Source: Pseudomonas laurylsulfativorans
Lineage (GTDB): Bacteria; Pseudomonadota; Gammaproteobacteria; Pseudomonadales; Pseudomonadaceae
Reading direction: 5' to 3'
Assembly: GCF_002906155.1 (NCBI RefSeq)
Contig: NZ_MUJK01000002.1
Coordinates: 310,001-374,000 of the forward strand
Length of the DNA stretch: 64,000 nt
In this document: positions 16,794 to 27,280 of the stretch, piece after piece
Numbering within the stretch: the stretch's first letter is position 1
Layout: each line of letters opens with the position of its first letter
The notes under the pieces: model-generated
The model's input: only the letters and a program-made list of their open reading frames with translations
What the model was told of the DNA's origin: nothing
Databases searched by the model: none
Made by a program: the position numbers and the translations under genes

Positions 16794-18346
16794 TGCTCGG
16801 CCTCCGAGGCTTGCAGACCGAAGTCAGCGGGGAAGTGCTTGAGGGCGCTGGCCACGGGATAAGACGTCATGCCGCCCAACGCGCACAGCGAACCGTATTG
16901 CAGGGTGTCGCACAGGTCCTTGAGGATGATCACCTGCGCAGCGCGACTGTTCTGGTCGGGCGCGGCCAGCAGGCGGTCGATCACCTCGACGCCACGGGTC
17001 GAGCCGATACGGCAAGGCGTGCATTTGCCACAGGATTCCTCGGCGCAGAACTGCATCGCGAAGCGCGCCATGTGGGCCATGTCCAGGGTGTCGTCAGCCA
17101 CCACCACACCACCGTGACCGAGCATCGCACCGATGGCGGTGAAGGCTTCGTAATCCAGCGGCGTGTCGAATTGCCCCGGCGGCACCCAGGCGCCAAGAGG
17201 GCCGCCCACCTGCGCAGCCTTCAGCGGCCGACCACTGGCTGTCCCGCCGCCGTAGTCTTCCACCAGCTCCCGCAGGGTCAGGCCAAAGGCCCGTTCCACC
17301 AGACCGCCGCGCCGCACATTGCCCGCCAGCTGGAAGGGCATGGTGCCCAGGGAACGGCCCATACCGTAATCGCGATAGAACTGCGCACCCTTGGCCAGAA
17401 TCAGCGGCACCGAGGCCAACGTCAGCACGTTGTGCACCAGCGTCGGCAAGCCGAACAACCCCTGCAACGCGGGAATCGGCGGCTTGGCGCGGACGATCCC
17501 GCGCTTGCCTTCGAGGGAGTCCAGTAGCGCGGTTTCTTCACCGCAGATATAAGCACCGGCACCGACACGCACTTCCATATCGAAGGCCTGGCCGCTGCCG
17601 CCGACATTGGCGCCCAGGTAACCGGCAGTTCGGGCGATGTTCAACGCTGCACGTAGCGTGGCTACGGCATCCGGATATTCCGAGCGCACATAGATGTAGC
17701 CGAAGGTGGCGCCGACGGTAATGCCGGCAATCGCCATGCCTTCGATCAACAAGAAGGGGTCGCCTTCCATCAACATGCGGTCGGCAAAGGTGCCCGAGTC
17801 GCCTTCGTCGGCGTTGCAGACGATATATTTCTGCGCCGCCTGAGTGCTGCGCACCGTGCGCCATTTGATCCCGGCGGGGAAGGCCGCGCCGCCACGGCCG
17901 CGCAGGCCTGAGTCGAACACCGCAGTCGCGGTCTGCTCGCCGCCAAGGGAGACGGCGCGGGTCAAACCCTCGAAGCCACCGTGGGCGCGGTAATCATCCA
18001 ACGACAGCGGCCGGGTAATACCGGCACGGGCGAACAGCAAGCGTTGTTGAGTCTTCAGATAAGGCAATTCTTCCACCAGGCCCAAGGCTAGTGGATGAGC
18101 GGATGGATCGGCCAGCGCGTCAAGCACCGACGGCACATCGGCCGGCGTCAGCGGGCCAAAGCCGATACGACCTTGCGGGCTGTCCACTTCCAGCAGCGGT
18201 TCCAGCCAATACAAGCCGCGGGAGCTGGTGCGTTGCAGCTCCAGCGGCAGATTGCGCTCGTGGGCCTGAGTGATCAGTGCTGTGGAGACCTCATCGGCAC
18301 CCACGGCACGGGCCAGCGAATCACAAGGCAGATAAAGAGTCGGCAT
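16790..18346 (-). CDS. fdsB: formate dehydrogenase beta subunit, NAD/FMN-binding
   Basis: A 518-residue NuoF-like subunit that passes electrons from formate to NAD. The start ATG 18346 gives MPTLYLPCDS; frames extending upstream overlap fdsG and are rejected. The N-terminal 120 residues form the extra thioredoxin-like domain of FdsB, then come the FMN/NAD motifs GRGGAAFPAG and CNADEGDSG, and near residues 435-480 the [4Fe-4S] ligands CGKCTPC plus a later Cys. It overlaps fdsG at one base (ATGA-type junction) and fdsA by 4 bases, so a single transcript with coupled translation is expected. Confidence 0.95.
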   Translation of the reverse strand: MPTLYLPCDSLARAVGADEVSTALITQAHERNLPLELQRTSSRGLYWLEPLLEVDSPQGRIGFGPLTPADVPSVLDALADPSAHPLALGLVEELPYLKTQQRLLFARAGITRPLSLDDYRAHGGFEGLTRAVSLGGEQTATAVFDSGLRGRGGAAFPAGIKWRTVRSTQAAQKYIVCNADEGDSGTFADRMLMEGDPFLLIEGMAIAGITVGATFGYIYVRSEYPDAVATLRAALNIARTAGYLGANVGGSGQAFDMEVRVGAGAYICGEETALLDSLEGKRGIVRAKPPIPALQGLFGLPTLVHNVLTLASVPLILAKGAQFYRDYGMGRSLGTMPFQLAGNVRRGGLVERAFGLTLRELVEDYGGGTASGRPLKAAQVGGPLGAWVPPGQFDTPLDYEAFTAIGAMLGHGGVVVADDTLDMAHMARFAMQFCAEESCGKCTPCRIGSTRGVEVIDRLLAAPDQNSRAAQVIILKDLCDTLQYGSLCALGGMTSYPVASALKHFPADFGLQASEAEQ

Positions 18347-18822
18347 CACGCATCCTCCCGACAAGCATCGAGCAACGCATCCAGCCGCTCGGCACTGAGC
18401 CGCGCATGCACCCGACCATCCAGCTCCAAGGCAGGCGAACAGGCGCAGGCACCCAGGCAATACACCGGACGCAAACTGATGCTGCCGTCGGCGCTGCTAC
18501 CGTGATCGTCCAGTTGCAGACGCTCGCGCAACTGCGCGGCCAACTGCTCGGCGCCACGGCTCTGGCACGACTCGGCCCGGCACAGCCGCAGGATATGCCG
18601 CGCGGGCGGCGCGGTACGGAAGTCATGGTAAAAACTGATCACCCCACGCACCTCGGCCTGGCTCAGGTTGAGGGCATGGGCAATCTCGGGGACGGCGGCA
18701 TCGGGGACGTAACCGATGCGCTCCTGAATATCATGAAGAATGGGCAACAGCGCACCCGGGGTGCCCTTATGGCGCTCCAGCAGACTGTTGACCACAGGCA
18801 GGTGCAACATCTCATCAGGCAT
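18346..18822 (-). CDS. fdsG: formate dehydrogenase gamma subunit, NuoE-like
   Basis: A 158-residue NuoE-type subunit with four [2Fe-2S] ligands: Cys81 and Cys86 (CRAESC) and Cys122 and Cys126 (CLGAC). It is the first gene of the fdsGBAD operon. A GAGGA motif precedes the ATG. The N-terminal helical part and the thioredoxin-like fold match the family. No FdsR-type LysR regulator is encoded next to it in the window. Confidence 0.95.
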   Translation of the reverse strand: MPDEMLHLPVVNSLLERHKGTPGALLPILHDIQERIGYVPDAAVPEIAHALNLSQAEVRGVISFYHDFRTAPPARHILRLCRAESCQSRGAEQLAAQLRERLQLDDHGSSADGSISLRPVYCLGACACSPALELDGRVHARLSAERLDALLDACREDA

Positions 18823-19198
18823 TCAGCAATCCTCACGGTCACGGACAAACCAGAAGGTCGTCGGTCGTCCGAAAGTGTCGGCTGCGGCACTCACACCACG
18901 TCACGGTATCGTGGCAATTTCAGGCCGGTGGCCAGGGCACCCTGAGTGGGCATCTTGTTGTGCCCGATGCGGTCTTCGCCACACCTCTACTGGGCATAAA
19001 GGGCAGCTTGCCACGCGGCTGTTGATCGAACTGCACCAAAGCGACGTGCTCGGTTCTGCCTACGACTATCCATTAAGTCTAGATGAGTGCCGCAAGGGGC
19101 GTTCACACACTGGTCTAATGCCTGAAGGGCTTGTCGAAGGCTGATGTATAGCAAGCATTACAGGGCAGAAGAAGCCTCAGAACCGTAGACCCCTCCAC
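18823..19198. other. fds upstream region, possibly holding a gene remnant
   Basis: About 375 bases between the fds operon and the orphan gene. It must contain the fds promoter, but I could not identify a convincing sigma-70 hexamer pair, and a GG/GC pair near 18940 has the wrong spacing for sigma-54. Forward codons at about 19005-19144 give a protein-like stretch (LLIELHQSDVLGSAYDYPLS) with no credible start, which might be the end of a decayed gene. Confidence 0.3.
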
Positions 19199-19528
19199 TC
19201 ATTGAATGTCCTTCAGATAATCCTTGAGCGCGATGAGCGGGGCATCAAGCTGCTCCATAGTCTGAATAGTGCCAAGTTCAGTCGCCAACCTCCCCAACTC
19301 CCGCCCCAACGGCTTATCCACACCCCCAACAGCAGCCAACGCCAACCCCACACACTCACCCACCTTCACCTGAATCGCCTCAACATCCCCCCGACGCACC
19401 AGCAACTCAAACACATCCCGCTGGTAGTCACCCATTACCAGATCGTCACGCAAAATCGGGCTTGAATCTTCCGATTCATAAGCCAGTTTGAGGGAGAAGA
19501 GGGCGACGGTTTCCAGGTGTAATTCCAT
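19199..19528 (-). CDS. orphan small protein, function unknown
   Basis: A 109-residue acidic to neutral protein that I do not recognise. It starts MELHLETVALFSLKLAYE and shows an amphipathic helical character, no signal peptide, no membrane segment and no Cys. The coding strand of its middle part is unusually rich in G and T (many GGG, TTG and GTG codons), unlike neighbouring genes. It stands alone between the fds region and tRNA-Leu, a common integration neighbourhood. It could be an acquired or fast-evolving gene, or an immunity-type protein. That it is coding is likely but not certain. Confidence 0.55.
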   Translation of the reverse strand: MELHLETVALFSLKLAYESEDSSPILRDDLVMGDYQRDVFELLVRRGDVEAIQVKVGECVGLALAAVGGVDKPLGRELGRLATELGTIQTMEQLDAPLIALKDYLKDIQ

Positions 19529-19589
19529 GAGGGGAATCCTTGTGAAATGTTCCGGCGGTGCGGGTGGCGTTGAAGGGCAGGATCAAAAG

Positions 19590-19613
19590 CATCGCCGGCA
19601 AGCCGGCTCCTAC
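19590..19613. repeat. single REP element
   Basis: One copy of the CGCCGGCAAGCCGGCTCCTAC type of REP without an inverted partner, upstream of the orphan gene. Confidence 0.75.
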
Positions 19614-19641
19614 GGGGGGCGTGGTTGCTTTTCTATAGGCG

Positions 19642-19670
19642 AAAAAAAAGGCCTTGCTAAGCAAGACCTT
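19642..19670 (-). terminator. terminator of tRNA-Leu
   Basis: Read on the reverse strand, AAGGTCTTGC-TTA-GCAAGGCCTT forms a ten-pair hairpin with one G-T pair, followed by a run of eight T. It lies about 10 bases past the tRNA 3' end. Confidence 0.9.
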
Positions 19671-19679
19671 TCTTAATTT

Positions 19680-19764
19680 TGGTGCCCCGAGGGAGACTCG
19701 AACTCCCACTCCTTTCGAAAACGGATTTTGAATCCGCCGCGTCTACCAATTCCGCCATCAGGGC
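19680..19764 (-). tRNA. tRNA-Leu(CAA)
   Basis: An 85-nt class II tRNA. The acceptor arms GCCCTGA and TCGGGGC pair with one G-T wobble, followed by discriminator A and an encoded CCA. The D arm contains GGTAGACGC, the anticodon loop is TTCAAAA (anticodon CAA, reading UUG), there is a long variable arm, and the T arm carries GTTCGAGTC. The long variable arm with anticodon CAA identifies leucine. It lies divergent from queA. Confidence 0.96.
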
Positions 19765-19777
19765 TCAATGGCGGCGA

Positions 19778-19806
19778 AGTATAGAGATGAGATAACCGCT
19801 GGTCAA
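19778..19806 (-). promoter_or_regulatory. sigma-70 promoter of tRNA-Leu
   Basis: On the reverse strand TTGACC (19806..19801) and TATACT (19783..19778) are separated by exactly 17 bases, and the -10 box ends 13 bases before the tRNA 5' end. Both hexamers match five of six consensus bases. Confidence 0.85.
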
Positions 19807-19872
19807 TCAGGTACATGGAGAATTTTTGATATTTCCGCTAGACTTCCCGGCCCTGCTAGACGACACCCCATC

Positions 19873-22067
<2,195 letters not shown>

Positions 22068-22110
22068 GTTTTCTGACCCCAAGATTCAACATTTGCAACT
22101 GGAGTGCTAA

Positions 22111-22446
22111 ATGAGCTTTTTTATCTCGAATGCCATGGCTGATGCTGCTGCACCTGCTGCAGGCCCAATGGGTGGCGGTTTTGAGTGGATTTTCCTGGTC
22201 GGCTTCCTGGTCATCTTCTACCTGATGATCTGGCGTCCACAGGCCAAGCGCGCCAAAGAGCAGAAAAACCTGCTGAGCAGCCTGCAAAAGGGCGACGAAG
22301 TTGTGACCACTGGCGGTATCGCCGGCAAGATCACTAAAGTGGCCGACGATTTCGTCGTTCTGGAAGTTTCCGACACCGTCGAAATGAAATTCCAGAAAGG
22401 CGCCATCGCCGCCACGCTGCCAAAAGGCACGCTGAAAGCGATCTAA
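22111..22446 (+). CDS. yajC: Sec translocon accessory protein YajC
   Basis: A 111-residue single-pass membrane protein with an N-terminal helix (about residues 25-45, FEWIFLVGFLVIFYLMIW) followed by the conserved R-P-Q-A-K-R segment and a cytoplasmic domain with GDEVVTTGGIAGKI. It associates with SecDF and supports protein export. It precedes secD by 64 bases, as in most proteobacteria. Confidence 0.95.
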   Translation: MSFFISNAMADAAAPAAGPMGGGFEWIFLVGFLVIFYLMIWRPQAKRAKEQKNLLSSLQKGDEVVTTGGIAGKITKVADDFVVLEVSDTVEMKFQKGAIAATLPKGTLKAI

Positions 22447-22510
22447 GTTTCAACTTCATCTTCAATCGACGGGGCGCGCAAGGCGCCCCGCGTCATAAAC
22501 GGGCGGCGTG

Positions 22511-24379
22511 ATGCTGAACAAATATCCTCTGTGGAAATACATTCTGATCCTGGCGGTGCTGGCGGTCGGTCTGATTTATTCCGCTCCCAATCTTTATCCT
22601 GATGACCCGGCCATTCAGGTCAGCGGTGCAAGCACTGCGCTGCAGGTCAATCAGGCTGATCTGGATCGCGTGAGCGCTGCGCTCAAGGAATCCGGGATCA
22701 ACGTCAAGGCTGCCACGCTGGCTGCCGGCGGCAAGGGCGGGCTGATTCGCCTGACCAAGGCTGAAGACCAGCTGCCAGCCAAAGACGTTGTACGCAAGGC
22801 ATTGGGTGATGACTACGTCGTCGCGCTGAACCTGGCACAAACCACCCCGCAATGGCTGCGCAACCTCGCTGCGCACCCGATGAAGCTGGGTCTGGACTTG
22901 TCCGGTGGTGTGCACTTCCTGCTGGAAGTGGACATGGACAAAGCCCTCGACGCGCGCCTGAAAGTCTACGAAGGCGACGTCAAGAGCCTGTTGCGTAAAG
23001 AAAAACTGCGCTATCGCAGCCTGCCGCAACTCAACGGTGCCATCCAGCTGGGCTTCGCTGATGAAGACAGCCGTGAACAGGCCCGTGTGCTGATCCGCAA
23101 GAACTTCAACGATTTCGACATTGTTCCGGCCGACCTCAATGGTCAACCGGTGCTGCGTCTGGCGATGACCCCGGCCAAGCTGGCGGAAATCCGCGAATAC
23201 TCCATCAAGCAGAACTTGACCACGGTACGTAACCGCGTCAACGAGCTGGGTGTTGCCGAACCGATCGTTCAGCGTCAGGGCGCCAACCGCATCGTGGTTG
23301 AGCTGCCGGGCGTGCAGGACACCGCAGAAGCCAAGCGTATCCTCGGCAAGACGGCTAACCTGGAGTTCCGTCTGGCCGCTGAGCCTGGTGCTTCGAAAGC
23401 CACTTCCGAATCCTTCGAGTTCCGTGAGGGTAAGCGTCCTCCTGCGCTGATCGAGCGTGGCCTGATCATCACCGGTGACCAGGTGACTGACGCCAAGGCT
23501 GGCTTCGGCGAGCACGGCACGCCGGAAGTGAACATTCGTCTGGACGGTCACGGCGGCGAGCTGATGAGCCGTGCGACCCGTTCGAACGTCGGTCGCAGCA
23601 TGGCGGTGATCTTCATCGAGCAGCGTCCGGTTACCACTTACACCAAGCAGATGGTCAACGGCGTCGAGAAAGACGTGCCGGTCCAGACCTTCAAGGAAGA
23701 GAAGAAGATCATCAGCCTGGCGACCATCCAGTCGCCGCTGGGTGCGCAATTCCGCATCACTGGCCTGAACGGCCAGGGCGAGTCGTCCGAACTGGCGCTG
23801 CTGCTGCGTGCCGGTGGTCTGGCTGCACCGATGTACTTCGCTGAAGAACGCACCATCGGCCCGAGCCTGGGTGCGGACAACATCACCAAGGGTATCGACG
23901 CTTCGCTGTGGGGCATGCTGTTCGTCTCGCTGTTCATCATGGCCATCTACCGTTTCTTCGGCCTCATCGCCACCGTCGCTCTGGCGGTGAATATGGTGAT
24001 GCTGCTGGCCCTGATGTCGCTGCTGGGTGCAACGCTGACCCTGCCGGGTATCGCCGGTATCGTGTTGACCATGGGTATGGCGGTCGACGCCAACGTGCTG
24101 ATCTTCTCGCGGATCCGTGAAGAGATCGCCGCCGGCATGACCGTGCAGCGCGCAATCAACGAAGGCTTCGGTCGGGCATTCACCGCGATTCTCGACGCCA
24201 ACCTGACCACCTTGCTGGTCGGCGGCATCCTCTTTGCCATGGGCACCGGCCCGGTCAAGGGCTTCGCAGTGACCATGTCCCTCGGGATCTTTACCTCGAT
24301 GTTCACGGCCATCATGGTGACCCGCGCGATGGTCAACCTGATCTTCGGCGGTCGTGACTTCAAGAAGTTGTGGATTTAA
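22511..24379 (+). CDS. secD: protein translocase subunit SecD
   Basis: A 622-residue inner-membrane protein of the SecDF proton-driven export motor. ATG 22511 gives MLNKYPLWKY; a GTG one codon earlier is possible. TM1 is at about residues 8-25, then a large periplasmic P1 domain beginning near MKLGLDLSGGVHF, and five helices in the C-terminal RND-like block with GMAVDANVLIFSRIREE. Nine bases separate it from secF. Confidence 0.96.
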   Translation: MLNKYPLWKYILILAVLAVGLIYSAPNLYPDDPAIQVSGASTALQVNQADLDRVSAALKESGINVKAATLAAGGKGGLIRLTKAEDQLPAKDVVRKALGDDYVVALNLAQTTPQWLRNLAAHPMKLGLDLSGGVHFLLEVDMDKALDARLKVYEGDVKSLLRKEKLRYRSLPQLNGAIQLGFADEDSREQARVLIRKNFNDFDIVPADLNGQPVLRLAMTPAKLAEIREYSIKQNLTTVRNRVNELGVAEPIVQRQGANRIVVELPGVQDTAEAKRILGKTANLEFRLAAEPGASKATSESFEFREGKRPPALIERGLIITGDQVTDAKAGFGEHGTPEVNIRLDGHGGELMSRATRSNVGRSMAVIFIEQRPVTTYTKQMVNGVEKDVPVQTFKEEKKIISLATIQSPLGAQFRITGLNGQGESSELALLLRAGGLAAPMYFAEERTIGPSLGADNITKGIDASLWGMLFVSLFIMAIYRFFGLIATVALAVNMVMLLALMSLLGATLTLPGIAGIVLTMGMAVDANVLIFSRIREEIAAGMTVQRAINEGFGRAFTAILDANLTTLLVGGILFAMGTGPVKGFAVTMSLGIFTSMFTAIMVTRAMVNLIFGGRDFKKLWI

Positions 24380-24388
24380 GGGGCTGCC

Positions 24389-25303
24389 ATGTTACGTACA
24401 ATCAACTTCATGGGCGTTCGCAACTTTGCGTTCGGCGTCACATTGTTCCTTACCGCACTGGCATTGTTCAGTGTCTTCCACAAAGGCATGAACTGGGGCC
24501 TGGACTTCACCGGCGGTACGCTCATCGAGCTGACCTACGAACGTCCGGCCGATGTCACCAAGGTGCGTGAGCAACTGGTTACCGCCGGTTATCACGAAGC
24601 CATCGTGCAGAACTTCGGTGCAACCACCGACCTGCTGGTGCGCATGCCTGGCGAAGACCCGCAACTGGGTCACCAGGTGGCTGAAGCCTTGCAGAAGGTC
24701 GGCGGCGAGAACCCGGCGACGGTCAAGCGCGTCGAGTTCGTCGGCCCGCAGGTGGGTGAAGAGCTGCGCGACCAGGGTGGCCTCGGCATGCTGATGGCGC
24801 TGGGCGGCATCCTGATCTACCTGGCGTTTCGCTTTCAGTGGAAGTTTGCGGTCGGTGCGATCGTGTCCCTGATCCACGACGTGATCGTGACCATCGGTAT
24901 CCTGTCGTTCTTCCAGATCACCTTCGACCTGACGGTGTTGGCGGCGGTACTGGCGATCATCGGTTACTCGCTCAACGACACCATCGTGGTATTCGACCGG
25001 GTTCGTGAGAACTTCCGTGTACTGCGCAAGGCCAGCCTGATCGAGAACATCAACATCTCGACCACGCAAACCCTGCTGCGGACCATGGCGACTTCGATCT
25101 CCACCTTGTTGGCGATCGCGGCCCTGCTGTTCTTCGGTGGCGATAACCTGTTCGGCTTCTCCATCGCCCTGTTCATCGGTGTTCTGGCGGGTACTTACTC
25201 GTCGATCTACATCGCGAACGTGGTGCTGATCTGGCTGAACCTGAGCACGGAAGACCTGATTCCTCCGGTCAATACCGAGAAGGAAGTTGACGACCGTCCT
25301 TGA
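24389..25303 (+). CDS. secF: protein translocase subunit SecF
   Basis: A 304-residue partner of SecD with six helices. The short periplasmic domain starts GLDFTGGTLIEL, and the helix 4 motif YSLNDTIVVFDRVREN carries the conserved Asp. It is the last gene of the queA-tgt-yajC-secDF run and is followed by a strong terminator. Confidence 0.96.
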   Translation: MLRTINFMGVRNFAFGVTLFLTALALFSVFHKGMNWGLDFTGGTLIELTYERPADVTKVREQLVTAGYHEAIVQNFGATTDLLVRMPGEDPQLGHQVAEALQKVGGENPATVKRVEFVGPQVGEELRDQGGLGMLMALGGILIYLAFRFQWKFAVGAIVSLIHDVIVTIGILSFFQITFDLTVLAAVLAIIGYSLNDTIVVFDRVRENFRVLRKASLIENINISTTQTLLRTMATSISTLLAIAALLFFGGDNLFGFSIALFIGVLAGTYSSIYIANVVLIWLNLSTEDLIPPVNTEKEVDDRP

Positions 25304-25344
25304 AGGGCTCTTTATCCCAAGGCAGTCCCTCAGCGGTGTAGTCC

Positions 25345-25377
25345 AAAAAGGCGCGAGTTGAACTCGCGCCTTTTTTT
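25345..25377 (+). terminator. terminator after secF
   Basis: A GC-rich hairpin GGCGCGAG-TTGAA-CTCGCGCC flanked by A5 and T7, so it can work in both directions. It ends the queA-secF transcript. Confidence 0.95.
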
Positions 25378-25437
25378 GTGCTCCAAGGCTGGGAGAAGCG
25401 CGGACACGTTCCGCATGTGATGGTCCAGGAGGTTCAT

Positions 25438-25986
25438 GTGAACAAGTCGATGCTGGTTGGTGCTGTACTGGGTGCTGTCGGTGTGACTGCCGGGGGTGCT
25501 GTGGCCACCTACAGCCTGGTTAAAAGCGGCCCGGAGTACGCACAAGTACTCGCCGTTGAGCCGGTCAAGACACAAATCAAGACTCCACGTGAAGTGTGCA
25601 AGGATGTAACGGTCACCCGGCAGGCGCCGGTGAAAGATCAACATCAGATCGCCGGTACGGTGGTCGGTGCATTGGCAGGTGGTTTGCTGGGTAATCAGAT
25701 CGGTGGCGGCACCGGCAAGAAGATCGCCACGGTCGCGGGCGCTGTCGGTGGTGGTTACGCCGGTAACAAGGTGCAGGAAGGCATGCAAGAGCGTGATACC
25801 TACACCACGACCCAGACCCGCTGTAACACGGTTAACGACATCAGTGACAAGGTCGTAGGCTACGACGTGCGGTATTCGCTGGATGGCAAGGAAGGCAAGG
25901 TGCGTATGGATCGTGATCCAGGCAACCAGATTCCGGTGGATAAGGAAGGCAAGTTGATCTTGTCTCAGAATGAGCCGGCTCAGTGA
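25438..25986 (+). CDS. glycine-zipper 2TM-domain surface or envelope protein
   Basis: A 182-residue protein. GTG 25438 is chosen because a perfect AGGAGG lies 7-12 bases upstream and the first residues MNKSMLVGAVLGAVG form the exported N-terminal hydrophobic segment. The glycine-zipper region (about residues 70-110, VVGALAGGLLGNQIGGG then GAVGGGYAGNKVQ) matches SlyB/Rick17kDa-type domains. The C-terminal third has two Cys and a YDVRYSLDGKEG motif. No lipobox Cys is evident. The homologue lies beside secF in other pseudomonads; the function is envelope-related but unproved. Confidence 0.85.
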   Translation: MNKSMLVGAVLGAVGVTAGGAVATYSLVKSGPEYAQVLAVEPVKTQIKTPREVCKDVTVTRQAPVKDQHQIAGTVVGALAGGLLGNQIGGGTGKKIATVAGAVGGGYAGNKVQEGMQERDTYTTTQTRCNTVNDISDKVVGYDVRYSLDGKEGKVRMDRDPGNQIPVDKEGKLILSQNEPAQ

Positions 25987-26008
25987 TTTGCTGAAACCGG
26001 ATTAAAAA

Positions 26009-26033
26009 GAAGCACCCTGCGGGGTGCTTTTTT
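26009..26033 (+). terminator. terminator after the glycine-zipper gene
   Basis: Hairpin AGCACCC-TGCG-GGGTGCT followed by T6, 24 bases past the stop codon. Confidence 0.92.
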
Positions 26034-26056
26034 GTGCCCACGATTTATTGCTGATT

Positions 26057-26250
26057 TGTAGGAGTCGGCTTGCTGGCGAAAGATGCCGCGCGGTTTGTCA
26101 GATGCACCGCTATCGCTGGCAAGCCAGCTCCCACAAGGGCGTGGGGGTTGCCGGCTCCTACAGGAGGTTGGGTGTTGCTGGCGATAGTGGTGTAGCAGTC
26201 GACATCAATAGTGAATGTCAGATCGAATCGCCAGCAAGCCGGCTCCTACA
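26057..26250. repeat. cluster of REP elements
   Basis: One inverted pair of the GGCTTGCTGGCGA / CGCTGGCAAGCCAGC type at 26057-26135 is followed by a partial copy near 26146-26162 and a further reverse arm at 26226-26250. It fills the space between the glycine-zipper gene and convergent suhB. No gene is visible. Confidence 0.85.
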
Positions 26251-26272
26251 AAGGCCGCCTGAATTTCGGGCA

Positions 26273-26302
26273 TAAAAAAAGCACCCCGAAGAGTGCTTTT
26301 TC
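26273..26302 (-). terminator. terminator of suhB
   Basis: On the reverse strand an AGCACTC/GGGTGCT stem with one mismatch and a TTCG-type loop is followed by T7. It lies 14 bases past the suhB stop. Confidence 0.88.
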
Positions 26303-26315
26303 TGTCGCTGGAAGC

Positions 26316-27134
26316 TTAGCGCTTCAGCGAGGCCGGCAGGTGCGGCTGGATCGCCGTCAGAACTGCCTTGAAGCATTTGGTGTTGCCGGCAACGACGTGG
26401 CCTTTTTCGAGGAAGTCGTGACCGCCGGTGAAGTCGCTCACCAAACCGCCAGCTTCCTGGATCAGCAGGGCGCCTGCAGCCATGTCCCACTCGGACAGGC
26501 CCGACTCCCAGAAGGCGTCGAAACGGCCGGCGGCCACGTAGGCCAGGTCCAGGCTCGCCGAACCTGCGCGGCGGATGCCGGCGGTCTGGCCAACCAGGGC
26601 GCGGAACATGCCCAGGTAGTTGTCGAGGTTGTCCATTTGGTCGTCACGGAACGGGAAGCCGGTACCCAGCAGGGCGCCGTCCAGGCTGGTGCGACCGCTG
26701 ACGCGCAGGCGACGACCGTTCAGTTGAGCGCCGCGACCACGGCTGGCGGTGAATTCTTCCTGGCGAACCGGGTCCAGAACAACTGCGTGCTCAAGACGAC
26801 CGCGGTATTTGCAGGCGATGCTGACAGCGAAATGAGGGATGCCGCGCAGGAAGTTGGTGGTGCCGTCCAGTGGATCGATGATCCACAGGTACTCTTCGCC
26901 TTCGATGCCGGTGCCGGCGTGCATGCCGGTCTCTTCACCCATGATCGAGTGATTCGGGTAGGCCTTGCGCAGGGCGTCGATGATTTTCTGTTCGGCGGCG
27001 CGATCCACCTCGGATACGTAATCCTTGGCGTCTTTTTCGTCGACCTTGATGGTATCCAGGCGCTCGATGGAGCGGAAGATCAATTCACTGGCGCTGCGGG
27101 CGGCGCGCAGCGCGATATTCAGCATGGGCTGCAT
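26316..27134 (-). CDS. suhB: inositol-1-monophosphatase / transcription-associated SuhB
   Basis: A 272-residue Mg-dependent phosphatase. The metal-binding motifs are GEETG (about residues 66-70) and WIIDPLDGTTNF (about 83-94), with the C-terminal WDMAAGALLIQEAGG. In E. coli SuhB also binds RNA polymerase antitermination complexes at rRNA genes, and in P. aeruginosa it affects virulence regulation. It is transcribed alone, divergent from trmJ. Confidence 0.95.
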   Translation of the reverse strand: MQPMLNIALRAARSASELIFRSIERLDTIKVDEKDAKDYVSEVDRAAEQKIIDALRKAYPNHSIMGEETGMHAGTGIEGEEYLWIIDPLDGTTNFLRGIPHFAVSIACKYRGRLEHAVVLDPVRQEEFTASRGRGAQLNGRRLRVSGRTSLDGALLGTGFPFRDDQMDNLDNYLGMFRALVGQTAGIRRAGSASLDLAYVAAGRFDAFWESGLSEWDMAAGALLIQEAGGLVSDFTGGHDFLEKGHVVAGNTKCFKAVLTAIQPHLPASLKR

Positions 27135-27170
27135 GGATGTGTCACCTAAGGTTGTTAAAGAAAGCCGGGC

Positions 27171-27179
27171 ATTCTATCA
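27171..27179 (-). promoter_or_regulatory. extended -10 promoter for suhB
   Basis: Reverse-strand TGATAGAAT combines TG-n with TAGAAT (five of six), 37 bases upstream of the suhB ATG. No good -35 is visible at 17 bases, which fits an extended -10 promoter. Confidence 0.55.
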
Positions 27180-27280
27180 GAAAGTTTCTACAGGAGAAGG
27201 ACGACGTTCGCTTTCATGGCTTAACGGTAGGTTCAGCTGTAAGATTCGGCTCCCGATTATTGTGTTCGAGAGCGCCTCCC

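Noticed and set aside
13968..16862. Open frame of 964 codons on the forward strand opposite fdsA
   Set aside because: It is the antisense shadow of a GC-rich gene; fdsA on the other strand has complete, ordered cofactor motifs, and the shadow protein is low-complexity His/Gly/Asp/Val-rich with no domain.
18925..18960. Sigma-54 promoter before fdsG
   Set aside because: The nearest GG and GC pair is 9 bases apart, not the required 10, and the TTGC context is otherwise poor.
19680..19764. Integrated island at tRNA-Leu
   Set aside because: No integrase and no direct repeat of the tRNA 3' end was found nearby; only the orphan gene hints at transfer.
26024..26275. Small frames within the REP cluster
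   Set aside because: They consist of REP sequence translated and appear in many REP copies.
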